From Paragonimus skrjabini miyazakii (taxonomy: Eukaryota; Platyhelminthes; Trematoda; Plagiorchiida; Troglotrematidae), in contig JTDE01001586.1 in NCBI GenBank assembly GCA_014338405.1, forward strand, positions 45,465-109,464: a stretch of DNA of 64,000 nt. The letters are read 5' to 3'. The first letter of the stretch is position 1; each line of letters begins with the position of its first letter. A model generated the notes under the pieces. That model was not told the origin of the DNA and made no database searches. It saw only the letters and a list, made by a program, of their open reading frames with translations. Shown here piece by piece: positions 38,311-52,112 of this stretch. The position numbers and the translations under genes were made by a program.

Positions 38311-41300
38311 TATCAGTTATATCAATTTTTAATTGCATTGACGAACGGCTACCGTCGTTTGGCCGCTCACCCGCTCTACTTTTTCGAAATCTGGGTGTCT
38401 GTGACCTTTTCCTTTCCTTGTTGGTGTACTGTACGGTGACTGTTTTTTCTGTTTCATTCCAACTCAACCTTGAAGTTCCCCCTTCGTGTCCTCTCTAGAA
38501 TGCACAAACATGTACTTCTACAGTTAACCACTTCTCACATTATATTTTCAATATTTTTCTCCCCAGTTTAGGTCTTACAAATAGAGTTTCTCCGTTTATT
38601 TTCCGGGAGATGAAGGTTTCCATTTCGTGCTAGCCATTCAGTTAGCTAACCAGCATTGGCCGGCTGAATACAAAGGCCCCACTCACACACCTACTGGTCT
38701 TATTCCTTCAAGTTTACACCGGACAGGTGATGTGTGAGTGGAACCGCACGTGGCGCAGCGCAAGCCACTTGGGGTAATGGTTTGGAGCGCAGGCGTCCTT
38801 TGGCTTCGGTCACGTGACAGGTTAATCCGAAACAGATGCCGTCAACCAAGGGTATTGGTTAACGTGGTAGGACACAGCTGAATAAATTTGTTTTAAAGGC
38901 TGAACTACATTAACTTCAATCGCAACAGAAAAACCTGTATTTATGTGTATTAATGTGTCCTGACATGGACGTTTTCTGCCCATCAAAATTAGTACATGAA
39001 TGTAACCGTATTAACAAACTTTCCGCTCATTCAGCGTTAAGATCCCCCTGGTTTATTGGAACACTCAAATACAGCTGGGCTACTGATCACGAAGCGTTTC
39101 TGAGTGATAAACTACTGAATGACTTGGTAGATCTACCTGTATCGATAAGTTGCAGTACGCAATTAAGACTACAGTTTATCATCCACTCTCTGAAGCAAAT
39201 TCAATTCTATTTGATATGCCCGTACACCTTTATTCCTAGATGCCACGTGTCCAGTGTTCTTGTAACCGCTGGTGTTGACTTGTGAAATAAGTCAAACACG
39301 TGTCTGACGTACTTTGGCTATTCCGTACACATTACTCATATAGATTAAGCGCTGAACTTTTCGACATCGCTTATTTGGTTACAACTAAGGTACACGTCCC
39401 GTGACATAAACTGTTCAGCTCTTGGATACTATGACAACCATGAACATGAAGACAAACGGGGGTATCCAGTATCGATCACGGTGCATGTGTCGCGTCGAGT
39501 TCTAAGAATGCTCAGTGAATCGGGATGAATCTCACCAGACATGTGGAACTCGAAGGATGAGACTGCTTTCCTGTACTGAGTATCGGCATGGAAGGCAACT
39601 TCTCATCCTACTGAAAGAAACATCCGGCCAAACGGAATTGATGTTTAATGCACTAAATTTTAAATTGTGCTTGCTATACAAATTCAATTTGCACAATCAC
39701 ATTATCCCATACACAGCCCGGTTGGGGAAAATGGAAGGTTCTGGCATAACAAACCTCAGTAGCATACACTTAGTTTATCAATAAGAGAAGACCTACTGTA
39801 TATGACCAAAGAGTTCGTTCACTCTGCCGAAATAGAACCAGAAGACGCGACATACTTTCTTGCTCCTTTAGAATGTCTGTAACAGCTGACTGAAATGAAT
39901 GTACCAGGTTGACACTTGATTCTATTCAAGGAGTGAGTGGACAGTGGACACCAGCAATAGTCATACGATCAGTAAATTTGGTGAACAGCGAATTGTCACT
40001 TGGGTGAACACAGCCTAACTAATGTGCTAGGTAAAAGTGGAGAAAAAGTTAGGAGGCAACGTGGTCAGCAAAAATGGCGAAATTCAATTAATCGACTTCA
40101 TTTTGTGTAAAGCAAGACACTCACAATATTTGGAATAACATGGCTTGCGATTGTTGATTAGAAATAGCTTGCAACGGAACTCTGTGAAATAATAGGTAGA
40201 TAGAAATCGTCCGGACCGACTAGTTGGATGTTCTTGGCCTTGCCGTCCGTAGAATTCTATCTGCCAAATCGTAAGCTACTTCCGCTCCATAAAAGTGGAA
40301 CCATACTGTACCACCCTTACTAACAGCGCTATGTGTTTTGGCTTTTGTTGTATCTCTGGTGTATTACGAACATATTCACATGTTGCTTACGATTGTACAA
40401 CGTATGCTGGGATAAACAATAACCAATGGAATTATTCTCCTAGAAGAACCCTCACCATTCAGTATGGCTGGGTCATTCATATTGTATGCAGAACTTCAGT
40501 CGCATTATACAACACAACGGTAAAGATGATAGATACCTAGTCTGATACGATAACCATTTATGTTGTTCATCAAAAGACCCTATAGTATTTCTGCACACGG
40601 CTGTTCGAAGTACAAAAAGCCCCTGCAATGCAATAAAAATGTGCGTAACATGATATCACACATAGTTTGGACTCATCACCCTAGTAACTTCCTCCCAGCA
40701 GGTAAATGCGTTTACTTGGTCAACACTCGACTAAGTGTGATAAAAAATACAGCATGAATGACAATTAGCACTGTCTGTCGGATAGAATGTCATGTTCTGT
40801 TACTTTGGTTGCTACCGCTAAAGCTTATCAGCCCAGATTCGGACCATGACACTGCAGGGGTTACGAACATTCCCGACCTCATACCAGCACGACACACCAA
40901 ATACCGAACAATAATAAAGACACAATGACCTGTTGTTAGCCCCATCAGCAACAAGACTGATGTCGTGACTGAACAAACAGAATGTGTTGTAGAGCAATTG
41001 ACGTGAAATCACTTCGGTGGATGTGTTGTCGTGGAGGCTGTGAATGGTCTATTCTTCGGGTGTGCCTATCGCGTCAAGTTAGCTTTCAGACTAGGTAGCA
41101 GAGCGCATGATTGCATATTGCATGCGCATTGGCTAAAACAATTAAACAACACATTAAAAAAGTTTACCTCCAGAGAGCTTTCTTTGTTCGGTTTTGTATG
41201 AATGTCAGTATAAATACTATATTTGCTAAGATTCAATTTTATTTATTTATTCCAGCCGTGATCAGTAAAGTGAAAAAATCTTGTTAACTGGCCATCGATC

Positions 41301-42835
41301 GCATACCCAGTGTAGATGAATCAGACAGTGATTATTTCTCTCTCTCACCTGGTTGATTAAACAGCGTATCCATCATAAACAGTGAATGCTGGATGGGTTA
41401 CGGTATAGATTCAAACTTTGTCTCTCCGTCTGATGATCGCATTTACCAACACAGCCCTTAATCGACGTTACCCAAACCAAGTACCCAATCGAAAGCGGAA
41501 TTGTTTGTCTGATCAACAATTATACTCAGTTACTAGATCACACAAGGATGACTAAAATCGGGTCGGGAACAGTGCATGCTACCAATCAATTTCTCAGATG
41601 TGGTTGGACTCAAAACGATGTGCAGTTATTTCCGTACTTTCTAAACGCGCAGGTGAGCTTATCTGTTAGGTCAGTTGGTTACCATGCACACAGTATCACA
41701 GAGCTGAAATGCAGTAATAAAGATCCCATATTTTTAGATCAGATGACAGGTGTGACAACAAGGTAGTCAGACGACTGTACCTAGTACCGACAATCGCCAT
41801 GTCGTGTGTACCTACATGGAAGCTATTGTTTGGCATTGTATGTTGGGCAGGTTGCATACAGCTCATTCCATGTCTTATTGAGTGACGTCAGTGTTTCATA
41901 TACTTGGTCCATTACACCATTGTGATTTTATGCCCGTTTTACGGTAAACTTGTGATTATCAAAATGCTTGCTTCTGTTTAGACACTGTTTTTTACGAGGA
42001 CATTCAGTGCTAGGACTTTTGTATAAACCCCCAAGGCACAAATGTTTGCAGTCATGTTTTATCCCGTAGACCTCATTGTCTATGAAGGAATTCCATATCG
42101 TTGGTCGGTTTCACATAGATATGCTTGTTGTCAGTTTTTGAAGTCTCCTGTCGTAGTCTAACTGACAGTTTGGGCTGTTGCACCCTCGGACAACCCATAG
42201 GTAAGAGAACCAGCTAGGTTGGAATACTTCATACTGTTTAACCCAAGCCAAACAACTTGGAATCGTTTGTATGAAGCTGTCAGAAGACATTATTTGAAAC
42301 ATGAATCCATCTGGAACATCCTTAAGGTTGTAGACGTGTAACTGCTATGACGAAATGACAGTTTTTAAATACAGCCTATAAACCGGTCTAAGTCGCGAGT
42401 GACACTAACAGATAAACTCACGGAAAGCAGTGATTGACAGCCAGTTGGTTTTAAGGGCACATAGCCGACTGCCTACAAACAAAATGTGGCACTTAGCGAT
42501 CCCAATACTGCATTATTGCTTACTGTCCTGAAACATGTTCGGGACTAACAATTTCTGGGGAAATGTGAACCTGCATTGGTCAGCTGTTGGTGGGTGGTCG
42601 GGTGTATTGGAAAACAACCAGCTATCAGTCATTACTTGTACTTTTCCGCGCGAGTCTCCCTCAAGATCCCGAACGATTTTGTTTTCTCATTTGTTTGTTC
42701 GTTCATTTGCTTTCATACTAATCGCACGTTTCTGACTGATGGGAATATTCGAAATGGATATATTTCGTGATTTACGAAATCTGACTGCCTCATATGCAAA
42801 TAACTCAAAAGGATTCCTTTTTTCAGATCCAAGGT
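38311..42835. other. Gene-poor stretch with no recognised feature
   Basis: No supported gene or repeat seen. The longest frames are about 110 codons (38953-39285) and have no motifs. Confidence 0.45.
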
Positions 42836-42962
42836 ATGCCATCTTGTTGACAAGCAATAAGACATTTTGGTTTATATAAATTGAACATCACCCTCAAATG
42901 ATCGTAGCTGTTAAACTTCCAGGGACAGTTCAGTAACCGCCTTTCAAAAAGAAGAAGCATAT
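42836..42962 (-). mobile_element. Tail fragment of a hammerhead element (copy 4a)
   Basis: On the minus strand this matches the 3' end of the other copies, including sequence equivalent to GATCG-AGCTG and GGTGATGTTCAA. The similarity fades before the ribozyme position, so the catalytic core is lost. It lies head-to-head with the plus-strand copy starting at about 43020. Confidence 0.55.
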
Positions 42963-43019
42963 TTATACAAACCAAAATCCCACACTACTTGCCACTAAAC
43001 AACTTATTGGTCAACGTGT

Positions 43020-43345
43020 TCAGCAATTTCCGTGAGCTCAACTTGGAGAGAAATCCTAGTTGTGGGATCATCGACTGGAGTTGACAGAAAGGTTATCGTG
43101 CTCCTTTTGAGACGTTCTATTAATCTGAACACCGCTTATATTCAAATGTTACCGACCGTTTTGATGCAGTGGTTCGGTTTTGCGTAATTTGAGGATAAAT
43201 GAGTCGCGGTCAATATGGCTACCTCGTGAGAACGTGGATCGGAGTTCAAATGCCGACCGTGACAAGGGTATGCACTACTGACGAGTTTTAACAAAACAAA
43301 ACTTGAATATATCGCCCCATTTCGAAAGTCAGGCACATACATTTC
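43020..43345 (+). mobile_element. Hammerhead-bearing SINE-like element (copy 4b)
   Basis: A plus-strand copy. The 5' region (43025-43090) contains TCCTAGTTGTGGGATCAT, which matches the minus strand of 21661-21700. Then come A-box-like sequence near 43195-43215, B-box-like CGGAGTTCAAATGCC (about 43240-43254), a hammerhead relic (43272-43315) and a tail beginning CCCATTTCGAAAGTCAGG. No coding sequence. Confidence 0.7.
43272..43315 (+). ncRNA. Hammerhead ribozyme relic (copy 4b)
   Basis: Order: GCACTA (stem I), CTGACGA core, stem II GTTTT-AAC-AAAAC (perfect pairs, but changed sequence relative to GCTCT/AGAGC), then AAAA in place of GAAA, and TTGAATA in place of the GUC cleavage region. The CUGANGA core and a base-paired stem II persist while the second core motif and the cleavage site are lost. 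Predicted inactive. Confidence 0.6.
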
Positions 43346-46300
43346 TACCGGAATTCGAATCCACGTGAATTTTAGGCTGTTACGCAGACAACTTGTGTAC
43401 TAAACCGGTACACATACAGATAGACGACTATATTTCATGACTGCACTCACTTCTTCTATCGAACTAACAATGTGCCTTTCCGAACTACACTAGTTTCATC
43501 TTACTATAATCACGAATAAGGAATTTCTAGAGGTTCTTAGGCTGCGATTTAGAAGAGTATTTCATTGTTAACAGCCTACCTCCCAAAACACTAACAAATG
43601 ACTGTGACCATGTTGATTCTGACACCGTGGTAGTACAAGAACGCAAAGCAAAAACGATGAGATCAACAATTTCTATTCTGATCAATTGAAACGCGTCCAC
43701 AATAAGTAACCTTAACCTTACCGGAAGCAACAACCATTTTTTTCGTAAAATTGAGCAACCAGCTTAAAAATTGTTCATTAGCGGGAACCGTTAGTAAGTT
43801 TTTGGTCTGGATGGTCGATTGCCAGAGCGATGCTTGGTCCATGTTAAGCTGTCACTTTGCTATAATACATTAGCACATTTTCGGTCTGTGGTGTTTGTTA
43901 TACTAAATTGTAGACTGGACTAACTCATTAATCTGTTTACCGATCACAAAGTGGACCGTTTCTTTTCTCTGTGATTCCATATAGGATGAAACTGGTCATT
44001 TACACATACTGACATGACTTCAGTTCAGCTTGACTGTTGGTAAACGAAGTGTACTCGAGCCTGTATTTGGGTGTGGCTCTTTTAAGGAACACGATGTACA
44101 GCTCAGTAACAGATGGAGGTCAGAAAGCCGTATAGTTTCTCCCTTCACAGTATCAAAGGTACGCAGGTGTGATGGAAGCTTCTGGGTGACCTTGATTTGA
44201 CAGGTGCGCCTTACGAGTCAGTAGCTGTTGGAGTCTAGCCGATTACATAATGTTAATTAGTCTGTCACTGTGGCCATCCGGACAGGATGCAGCGGCCCTG
44301 GTTACGAAAAGCGAGACCAATCAAGAATCGGGCGTTGTGGGTTGTCTTACCACAAACAGATATGACCTTCTAAACTTTGTTTACCACACTCTGAATGCAG
44401 TGACGTAGCGTCATTTGTACTTTAAGACGTCAATGCAGAAAACGACTTGATGGAATCAAAAGATGTATACTGTGCAGTGAACATGCTATCTGAAGATCAA
44501 ACCTGTAGCGTAATGCGATTTTGTCCATCTATCTCTGTTTAACAGCAGATGCACACAATTGAAGCAATGGATAATGAAAAGCTGAGTCAGGCGGTAGCTC
44601 CTTTCCTTAAAAACTCGATTGCCTCGTAACCGTACAAAATCTGTTTTATTTTCACCTTAGTTCATGTGTTCAGGAACATTGAACGAATAGGACCACCTTT
44701 GTACTCGAAGTAAATCGTACGGTCAAGTGATGCGAGTAAATAAGAATGAAACAATAATAACGGTGTTGAATCCATGTCTTAATTACTCGCTTTGCAACTC
44801 TTACAATATTCTTATGCATAAGTAACCTCGTAATATTACCGTCTCTTCATTGTCATTTGGAGACAACCTGATATTTTACTGGACCAAGATTCTACTTACG
44901 ACGAATGTGAACTGGTTTCTAATTGTCACGGAGATTGAGATTTTTATGAGCGTAAATATCTTCGTGAGTGCGAAGGCTGTTAGACTGAAGTCCGTTTCTA
45001 CTATCTCTATTTACTGAAGTTAAAGCAATACGAAATCCGCAGTAAGGTGTGAGTATACAAACGAGTGTCAAATAGTACTTAGTTTCCTGTTTTTTGCTCT
45101 ACTCACATGAACTCAAAGCAAGTCTATAACAACATCTAGTTCTACGACTTGACTGGCTTGTTTTCCGATGCTCTTATTTTTAACATATATTGTTTTAGAT
45201 ATGCATAACTGTTGGAATGGTCTACAAAGCTTCACTATACTTTGTAAATGAACACATACTGACGGATACCTACATTGTTGAGATTTCCATTAAGTTGTGC
45301 TCGATATTTATATTTGAGTACCGTACTGTTTGGACAAAATTCATTTGGATTACCAGACTACTGGTGTTATCACATCATTCAACGATACATATTGGTCAGT
45401 GAAACTGCCTACATCCATTTTTTGTCATAATTGACGAAAACCTTAAGTGCCCCTTGTTTAATGTAACTACTAGGAGCTGACGGCTTAATTTAATCAGGCA
45501 TGAACATTTTTAGTAAATGGGGAAAATGAAAAACCACATTGTAACAGGAAAACATTACTGGGTTCTATGCTTCTCATTGCTGATGATTTCTCAACCAATT
45601 TAATCAAGACTTATCTAGTTGGTTATTTCACAAGTATTTTGCATTCTATTCGACAGAGACATCTAATCGGCGTCTACTGAGTTTACAATCATTCGCTTAC
45701 TTGCTTGATAATTTTTCAACTGATGAGCTGATAAGCGTGAAAATATCCCAATATCTTATTTTCTGGATCTAAGTGTTATTCATTTATGGATTTTTGCATT
45801 CGTATACCCCAGTCCGTATCAGAATTAATCAATCAAACAACATCAAACGTGCTTCTGTGTTTTCCGAATTTACGACCTCAAAGGTCGCAGATCAAATCGT
45901 CGTCTCAAGTAGCCTTTTCTAAGTAACTGAATCTCCCCCAATCAGCTGAATGCGATCTTCCAACGAAAAATCTTTCCGATCCTTTCAGCCTTCACATACA
46001 CAGCCAGGTATCCAAAGATTATGGCGCATTAATCAAACTCGTCGCTTACTGTTCTAAACAAGAACGAATCACTTCTTACAAGACCAGACAAATGCTCCAT
46101 GGGAAAACGAAGCAAATAAATGGCAAATGATAGGTCGTATCGAGAAGTGTTTTTAAGTACAGATGGGTTTCAGAATATCCTGCGTAAATGCGGGCGTCCG
46201 TCAGGAAATTGTCCAGTCGGATGTGTGTGGGGGAGATGATGCTGAGGATGTTCAACAGCTGAACGATTAAATCATTTCGAGATCAACACTGATATCTCGT

Positions 46301-49300
46301 TCGTTTTAAACAGAAAAATATATGAAGCTAGGTCATTTAAATTGCTTGACCTCTGGCTTGAGACCAAATATGCACTTTTGCAGTCCTGAATTGTTTTTGT
46401 AGTATGCGATATTTCTTATCTAACGCTGCCAGTCACGACTGTCAAGTGTGCGTTTCATATGAACAAGTTTATTGACATAATGTTAGCAAGTTATTAAAAG
46501 CAATATTAAGAAGTAAAATTCATCCAAACTATGGATGTGTGTGATTTTCGCTTATGTTCTGGGACGAGCAGAGTGTCCAGTGAATGGATTCAGACAGTCA
46601 CTGGATCACTAAAAGACTAGGTAAATAATTTTTGGGATTTTACTGCCGTTTAGAATTGGCCGTTAACCTTCAATAGTGCATCAGTGGTAAATAGATTTCG
46701 AGTAGGGTGCTATCTACAACGCGGAGTATTCTCGCTGTTTTTTCGTCTCTCACTTTCAATTAGCAGCGCCTGTGTACGTAATCCACAGAATAAACCTTCA
46801 TTGTTGAGTGCAAAAATTAGTAAGTGGATTGGTGTTAGCTGAATGTAGGCAATGCCAGGGAAGTAAATGTTATCTGCGAAACCTTAGTGCCTGCAAATAA
46901 ACCGCTGACAGTAAAAATTATTTGGACTCGGTACTGATTGGGCAGCGGGTATGACGTTAACACATAAGTGATCGATTATCAGCAGCGATGTGAGATGAGG
47001 AGCTTGAACGCACTTTCATATATCGTCCGAATTTCTGGTAGTCACGTTTGTTAGAGGGGTGTACAAGCTTCAGTGGTGGCACCTATTAGGTAATTAATAA
47101 AACACAACTTCCATTGAAATGAAACTAACGAGAAGGACGTAATAGGATACTTGGCAAATGTAAAACCCACCTGTGATTGTTGGTCATGATCGAAGTTAGA
47201 GATTATGTATTCAGAGTTAGGATTTTGACTAAAGATCTGATGAATAGGATAGCGAAGTCAAGATTCGAGTGAAATCCTTAGAAGTAAAAGATCTGGACAA
47301 AAACAGTAGTAATTATCTTCTGATATTCTTTCTGACTTCTACAAACGTTGTTTTAGTCACTTATATACAAAGTGTGGCGTATAGTAAAATAACTACGTAA
47401 GTACCAGGTTTTGTATTAGGACTCTGAGTTGGTCGAAACGCTGTGTCACCGCCTCCATGATTTGACTGATGCAAGTCAGCATGAGCTACCAGTGTTGATT
47501 ACTTACAGCCATGATAGTACGATACGAAGTGGACAGCGTCGAAGTGAAATTTGTTGATATCCCGTTGTTGCGAATCGGTTCGATCTTCGTCAGGTTACAA
47601 ATTTGTTGCATACCGTTGCAACTGTACAATGCTGTTATACGCATGCTTTATCGCACATATTCTCTACTGTGACAGGTAAACATGACTTGGATAATATTTA
47701 AATTCACAAGTTTTGCGTTATAAGCTAAGTATTTATCCAATAAATCGAGTGTCATATAAGTACCGGAACGGTGATTGTGATCGTACGATCTGAAACATTT
47801 ATCCAAGGTTTCCAATAATGTTTAGCAAACAATTACTCTAGAAATCATATTTTTTAACGTGGCCTAAGTGCAAATTCTATGACAAACAGACGGTTAAGTT
47901 AACCGATGTTGTGAAAGGGAAGATTTCACATAAAACGAAGGAAGGTACTATAGCAGGGTAAAAGGATAAGTGTAGCAGTTGTGAATCTTAAACACAAGTT
48001 CAAACAATTACAGAAATATATCCGATGTAAATGTATAGGCATCAAATTTCCATGAAGATTCATCACAAAACATCATATGACTATCATAAATTAACGGAGT
48101 GTAACTCTGTTTGTCCGTCTTTTTTGTTCCTCATTTTTTGGACTTATTTTGAATGAGAATTTGTTAGAATGACCACGATTAGGTTTAACTTATATTAACG
48201 TTTTATCTGTTTACTCATGAATGTGGGATGACAGACAATTCTGATAGTTATCTTTGACAACGAAATAGCATGATATTTTGAAGTTAAAATCTTCTACTCC
48301 AAAGTACGCACAAGTAAATAGCACGTTTTCAACAGTCGTAATCATGGTTCTATATATTTTTTAAATCAGCAAAAGTTACTTAATGGAAACTTTCTGAATT
48401 TTACACAATTTAATCTTTTCATCTACTGAAAGAACGATGAGCATGGCTACTGATTCATCCAGTCATCTGAAGTAACTTTAAAGTTTTCAGTTCGTTATGG
48501 CTTGTTTATTCAAAAGTTCCGTTTTCCCCATGCACGACACAGTCAGAAAGGCTACGAACTCCCGACTTATTAACGACTCGCTGTGTAGCTTACCAATGCT
48601 TGGTATGCATGTAACCTGTTGGCGTTCGGTTGCCTCGTACAGTGGTCAAAAGTACAAGGACTAAATGTTTCTAATGCAATTATTACAAAACAAAAGTTCA
48701 ACCTAACATCCTGCGATGGGAGTCATCTGGGCCTGACAGCAATCGACATCATCGACGTTTGTATCGAGATCCAATATTATAACTCATTCATCGCTTGCAA
48801 ATGATTGATTAGATCCACCGGTGCCACCTGAAATTGGGTGGAACTTGTCACCGTTGACCGAAATGGTAGTTGGAATACCTCCCGGACTATCTGTAGCTAG
48901 TGAGACCAACAAACTTGGTACGTCGATCTTCATACAAGCATCACGAAGCATTCTCATCTTGGCAGTTCAGTTGACTATGGTGCGTCACTTTCCCCAGATG
49001 ATGACCTCGGCTGCGGTATTCGTTGAGTCATGGCGCGTTGCAGTCTTTCCGCTTGCATGTGGTAATTCACCAAAGCACTTTAAGTGATTGCCTGTCTGTC
49101 TGGTTTCTTTAAGTCGATCTCCCACTCGGTTGCAAATTTTATGCCTCCGGTCTGTGGTCTGACAACTGCACTTAATGGTTTCAGAAGACACGTTTTCTGT
49201 GATTGCTCCTGTGGTCAGACCTGCGTACTGTCTGGTGACTGTCCCACTGCGAACTGTCCAATTTTCAAGTGGTCTGAACAGACTGATCTAGATGCAATAA

Positions 49301-50040
49301 ATATGGTACTTTCCAAGAAACGTGTAGATTAATCGCAAATGTTAGTCAGGTTTCGGTAGAAACTAATTGCGCATCTTCGCAATACGAGTAATACATTTTC
49401 GGATAATCTTCATCCAGCTCCCCTTGGAACGTCACGACATTGTTCACATTATAGTGCACCAGAGTATTCACACAAAAACACGACTGAACATTAAAATGTG
49501 ATTAACACAATCCTTTAGTATTAGCCAATTTCTAGAATGATCCGGAGTCATTTGGACTCTTTCCTATATGAGCTGCTAGATATTACTTAATTGTTACACA
49601 GTTTCAAGTTATAACCAAGTAAGATTTCAAGGACAATTTTAACGTGGAAACTTTGTAATTGTGCTCAGTTTGTTATTGGATTGACCATAAGGTCAGTACG
49701 CAAATAGATCGCACTTAGTGATAGCATGCCTCAGAAACCGGGGGGGCTGCCAGTAAGCATGAAAGCATACTCATTATCGACGATCAAGTATCAGTACTGC
49801 TTCCGTATGTTTCGTCGACTTGGCCTGTCAAAGACTACTGAGACCTACTGGTGGATGATAACTTAAATAAAGGGTTAAAATCAGAAGATGAATAGCACCA
49901 ATAACAATAAGTATGTGACACCAAATGTATGCGAAAACCAAAACCATATAACAGTGTTTGAACTTGTCACAATCCTGATAGCGTACCGGAAGTAATGTTA
50001 TTACTTATAAGTAGTGTGACAGATTTCATAGTTTAGAGGA
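43346..50040. other. Gene-poor stretch with no certain feature
   Basis: No recognisable gene. Between 43.7 and 48.6 kb open frames are exceptionally short, with one of about 60 codons at 45217-45402. A cysteine-rich frame at 49084-49332 is listed separately. Confidence 0.45.
49185..49332 (+). other. Cysteine-rich open segment, possible exon
   Basis: An acceptor-like TTAATGGTTTCAG ends at 49184 and is followed by an open frame with closely spaced cysteines (CDCSCGQTCVLSGDCPTANC), ending at a stop at 49330-49332. The pattern C-x-C-x-C-x3-C-x5-C-x4-C is unusual for chance sequence but matches no family I can name. No partner exon was found. It may be chance. Confidence 0.15.
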
Positions 50041-50165
50041 GACCGTACTGTGAAAAATCTGAACTTCTGCTGGATTCGAACCAGCAACAAAAACAGCATA
50101 CTTAAAGATGATGAGCGCTGTAACATCTGTAATCCGTCATACCGCTTATAAGTAATGCATTTTCA
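50041..50165 (-). mobile_element. Second tRNA-derived SINE-like family, copy A
   Basis: Minus-strand copy with a T-arm/B-box GCTGGTTCGAATCCAGC (50069-50085) and downstream TTCAGATTTTTCACAGT. Sequence upstream of the B box reads GTATGCTGTTTTTGTT. All three blocks are shared with copy B at 50.3 kb. There is no hammerhead core. The 5' part (towards 50165) diverges from copy B. Confidence 0.6.
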
Positions 50166-50315
50166 ATGCACACTGGTGATGTTGGTGAATTCCGGTGTGA
50201 ACTGTAGGGAAATCTTGCTTGGGCAGTCAGTCCACTGGATCATTTGATAGACTCTATATGACAGAGGATTGGGTGGGTAAGTGATTTCAAATGTGGAACT
50301 TCCGTGCTCCCAAGA

Positions 50316-50425
50316 TAGCTTCGTAGCTCAGCTGGTAGAACGCTGGCCACGTTTGGGCATGCTGTTTCTGTCACTGGTTCGAATCCAGCTGAAACCTGAA
50401 TTTTTCGCAGTTGGGTCTCACTAAA
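50316..50425 (+). mobile_element. Second tRNA-derived SINE-like family, copy B
   Basis: A plus-strand copy with a canonical A box/D arm (TAGCTCAGCTGGTAGAACGC, 50324-50343), a T arm CTGG-TTCGAAT-CCAG (about 50374-50388) and downstream CTGAATTTTTCGCAGTTGGG shared with copy A. Some acceptor-stem pairing remains between GCTTCG and TGAAAC. The distance between the boxes and the lack of a clean anticodon arm argue for a tRNA-derived SINE rather than a working tRNA. Confidence 0.6.
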
Positions 50426-51640
50426 AGAAGTGATTTCGATTATTGTGAATCATCAATTCAAATAGCTGAAGCTTGCTAGGTATGACGGACAGATGGATTG
50501 ATGTCGGAATAAACCTTGGCCTGTAATTTGTTTGCTGGATGAAGCTGTACAAGACTTGATGTTAAAAATCTATACCGTAGGACTGTGTACCGGTTAGCTC
50601 GTTTGGCGGCCTCAAGGCAAGATAGTTTTCAGCATACTGCTCAGCACTAAGCAGATATTTCTGTTGATGCGTCGTTGAGAAAAGAGTGACAGAATCCGAA
50701 TGGTTGTTGTGGCGAAGTTCGTTGCCAAAATTGGTACCAAACAATGACCAGAGTAATGTCTTGGTGACACTGACACTAACGTTGTGGACAGAGTTGAAAC
50801 CGCTGACTATGTACTGCGCTGACCGCCAGATAATGCATTTGACGCTGATTGTCAAGCACTATGTGATCGAATAAACACCGCCTGTTTTATAGTTTACATC
50901 ATCCATTGAAATTGGGCGGTTATTAACATCGGGACACATTGAATACTATAAATGCCATATTAAAGAGGTTGGTGACATGAATAAGTAGATAACAGTTTCA
51001 ACAAGTTGATTGCGAAACATGTAAAGACTAATGTGTTGGAGCTGTGGTGGTGGGTTTCCTATGATCGTTCGGTTGATGTAACAGTGACTAGTCTATTTCG
51101 AACCAGACTATTCGAATCTCTCTACAACCACCTTGTTGTTCACGTCCTATTAAAAAAAGTGCCTGTAGTTGTGTACTTTGTGATCCGATGAGAATCTCAG
51201 AACATCGAGGAGCAAATGAAGGTTGGTATACATTCGATCCGGTAAGTGATGGACCATGTGAACTGATATTCCTATTGCTGGTAAGCACTGATATGGGTAC
51301 ACAAATGCTGATGATTTGCTCAGGTCACGCGACATCGTAAAGTGTCCTGAATGATTTTTGGTCTGTGATATCCCCTATCGGTGCGTTCCTATGGCGCCAC
51401 CTGCACACCTGACGACCAGTCCAGTAGTCCACCTAGGATGCACGTGGCGAGTGCTTCGCCAACATAAGCAATGTCATGAGCACATGGGGTTTCGAGGCCA
51501 TGTGACGAAATCCTCATAGGAAATGACAGTGGGTCTAACTACGATGAGATGAAATAATTTGCTAGGCGTGGTTTGCACCAGGGCAGTGACAATACGTCAC
51601 CCTATTGTTTCCGGAAGTTCATTTGCGATTTACCCAGCTG
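50426..51640. other. Anonymous sequence
   Basis: No gene recognised. The segment from about 51360 is somewhat richer in G and C and may belong to the repeat that contains the possible LTR. Confidence 0.35.
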
Positions 51641-51925
51641 TTTGAGCTATAAACAACCGTAAACATTTGTGAATGGATGCTAACTAGTTGGTGTGCCTCA
51701 CATTTGCAGTTGCTGTCCTTGCTGGGCGTTTAGGTCTCCTAGGTGTTGCGTGTCGAGAAATATCTTGACCAGTGAAAATAAGACTGACTGCTTGGATGGT
51801 CTGGCATGTAAACGATTGTGAAACTGGCATATAAGAACGTCCGCGGAACAGGTGCTCAGTTAATAAACATCCCCTCTCTATTGTGAACGGTCCTTTGATT
51901 CAAACTTGAAAGTAAGCATGTCATC
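51641..51925 (+). repeat. Possible solo LTR or LTR fragment
   Basis: A TATA-like CATATAAGAACGT (about 51828) is followed at LTR-like distance by an AATAAA-type signal (AGTTAATAAACATCCC, about 51858) and a pyrimidine-rich region ending in TTCAAACTTGAAAGTAA. This promoter-to-polyA spacing is typical of a compact R region. No second LTR, primer binding site or target duplication was identified, so the call is tentative. Confidence 0.25.
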
Positions 51926-52065
51926 TTGACTTATTAACGAAGATTACGTGTGAACCGCAGCGTATTCTACTCGCCAGTTTCAGACAAAAAGAGCTCTCCT
52001 CTGTGCAACCGCAATCACATTTTTGATCAAGCCAAGCTCCAGTTACTGTATCATCAAACTGTCGA

Positions 52066-52112
52066 ACTGCTGCTGCTGCTATTATTATTATTATTATTGT
52101 TATTATCATCAT
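52066..52112. repeat. Compound (CTG)n(ATT)n microsatellite
   Basis: About five CTG units run into about nine ATT/ATC units. Confidence 0.9.

Noticed and set aside
45719..45745. CTGATGA plus GCT-GATA-AGC hairpin as a hammerhead
   Set aside because: The GAAA core is displaced by two bases and no stem I or stem III pairing was found.
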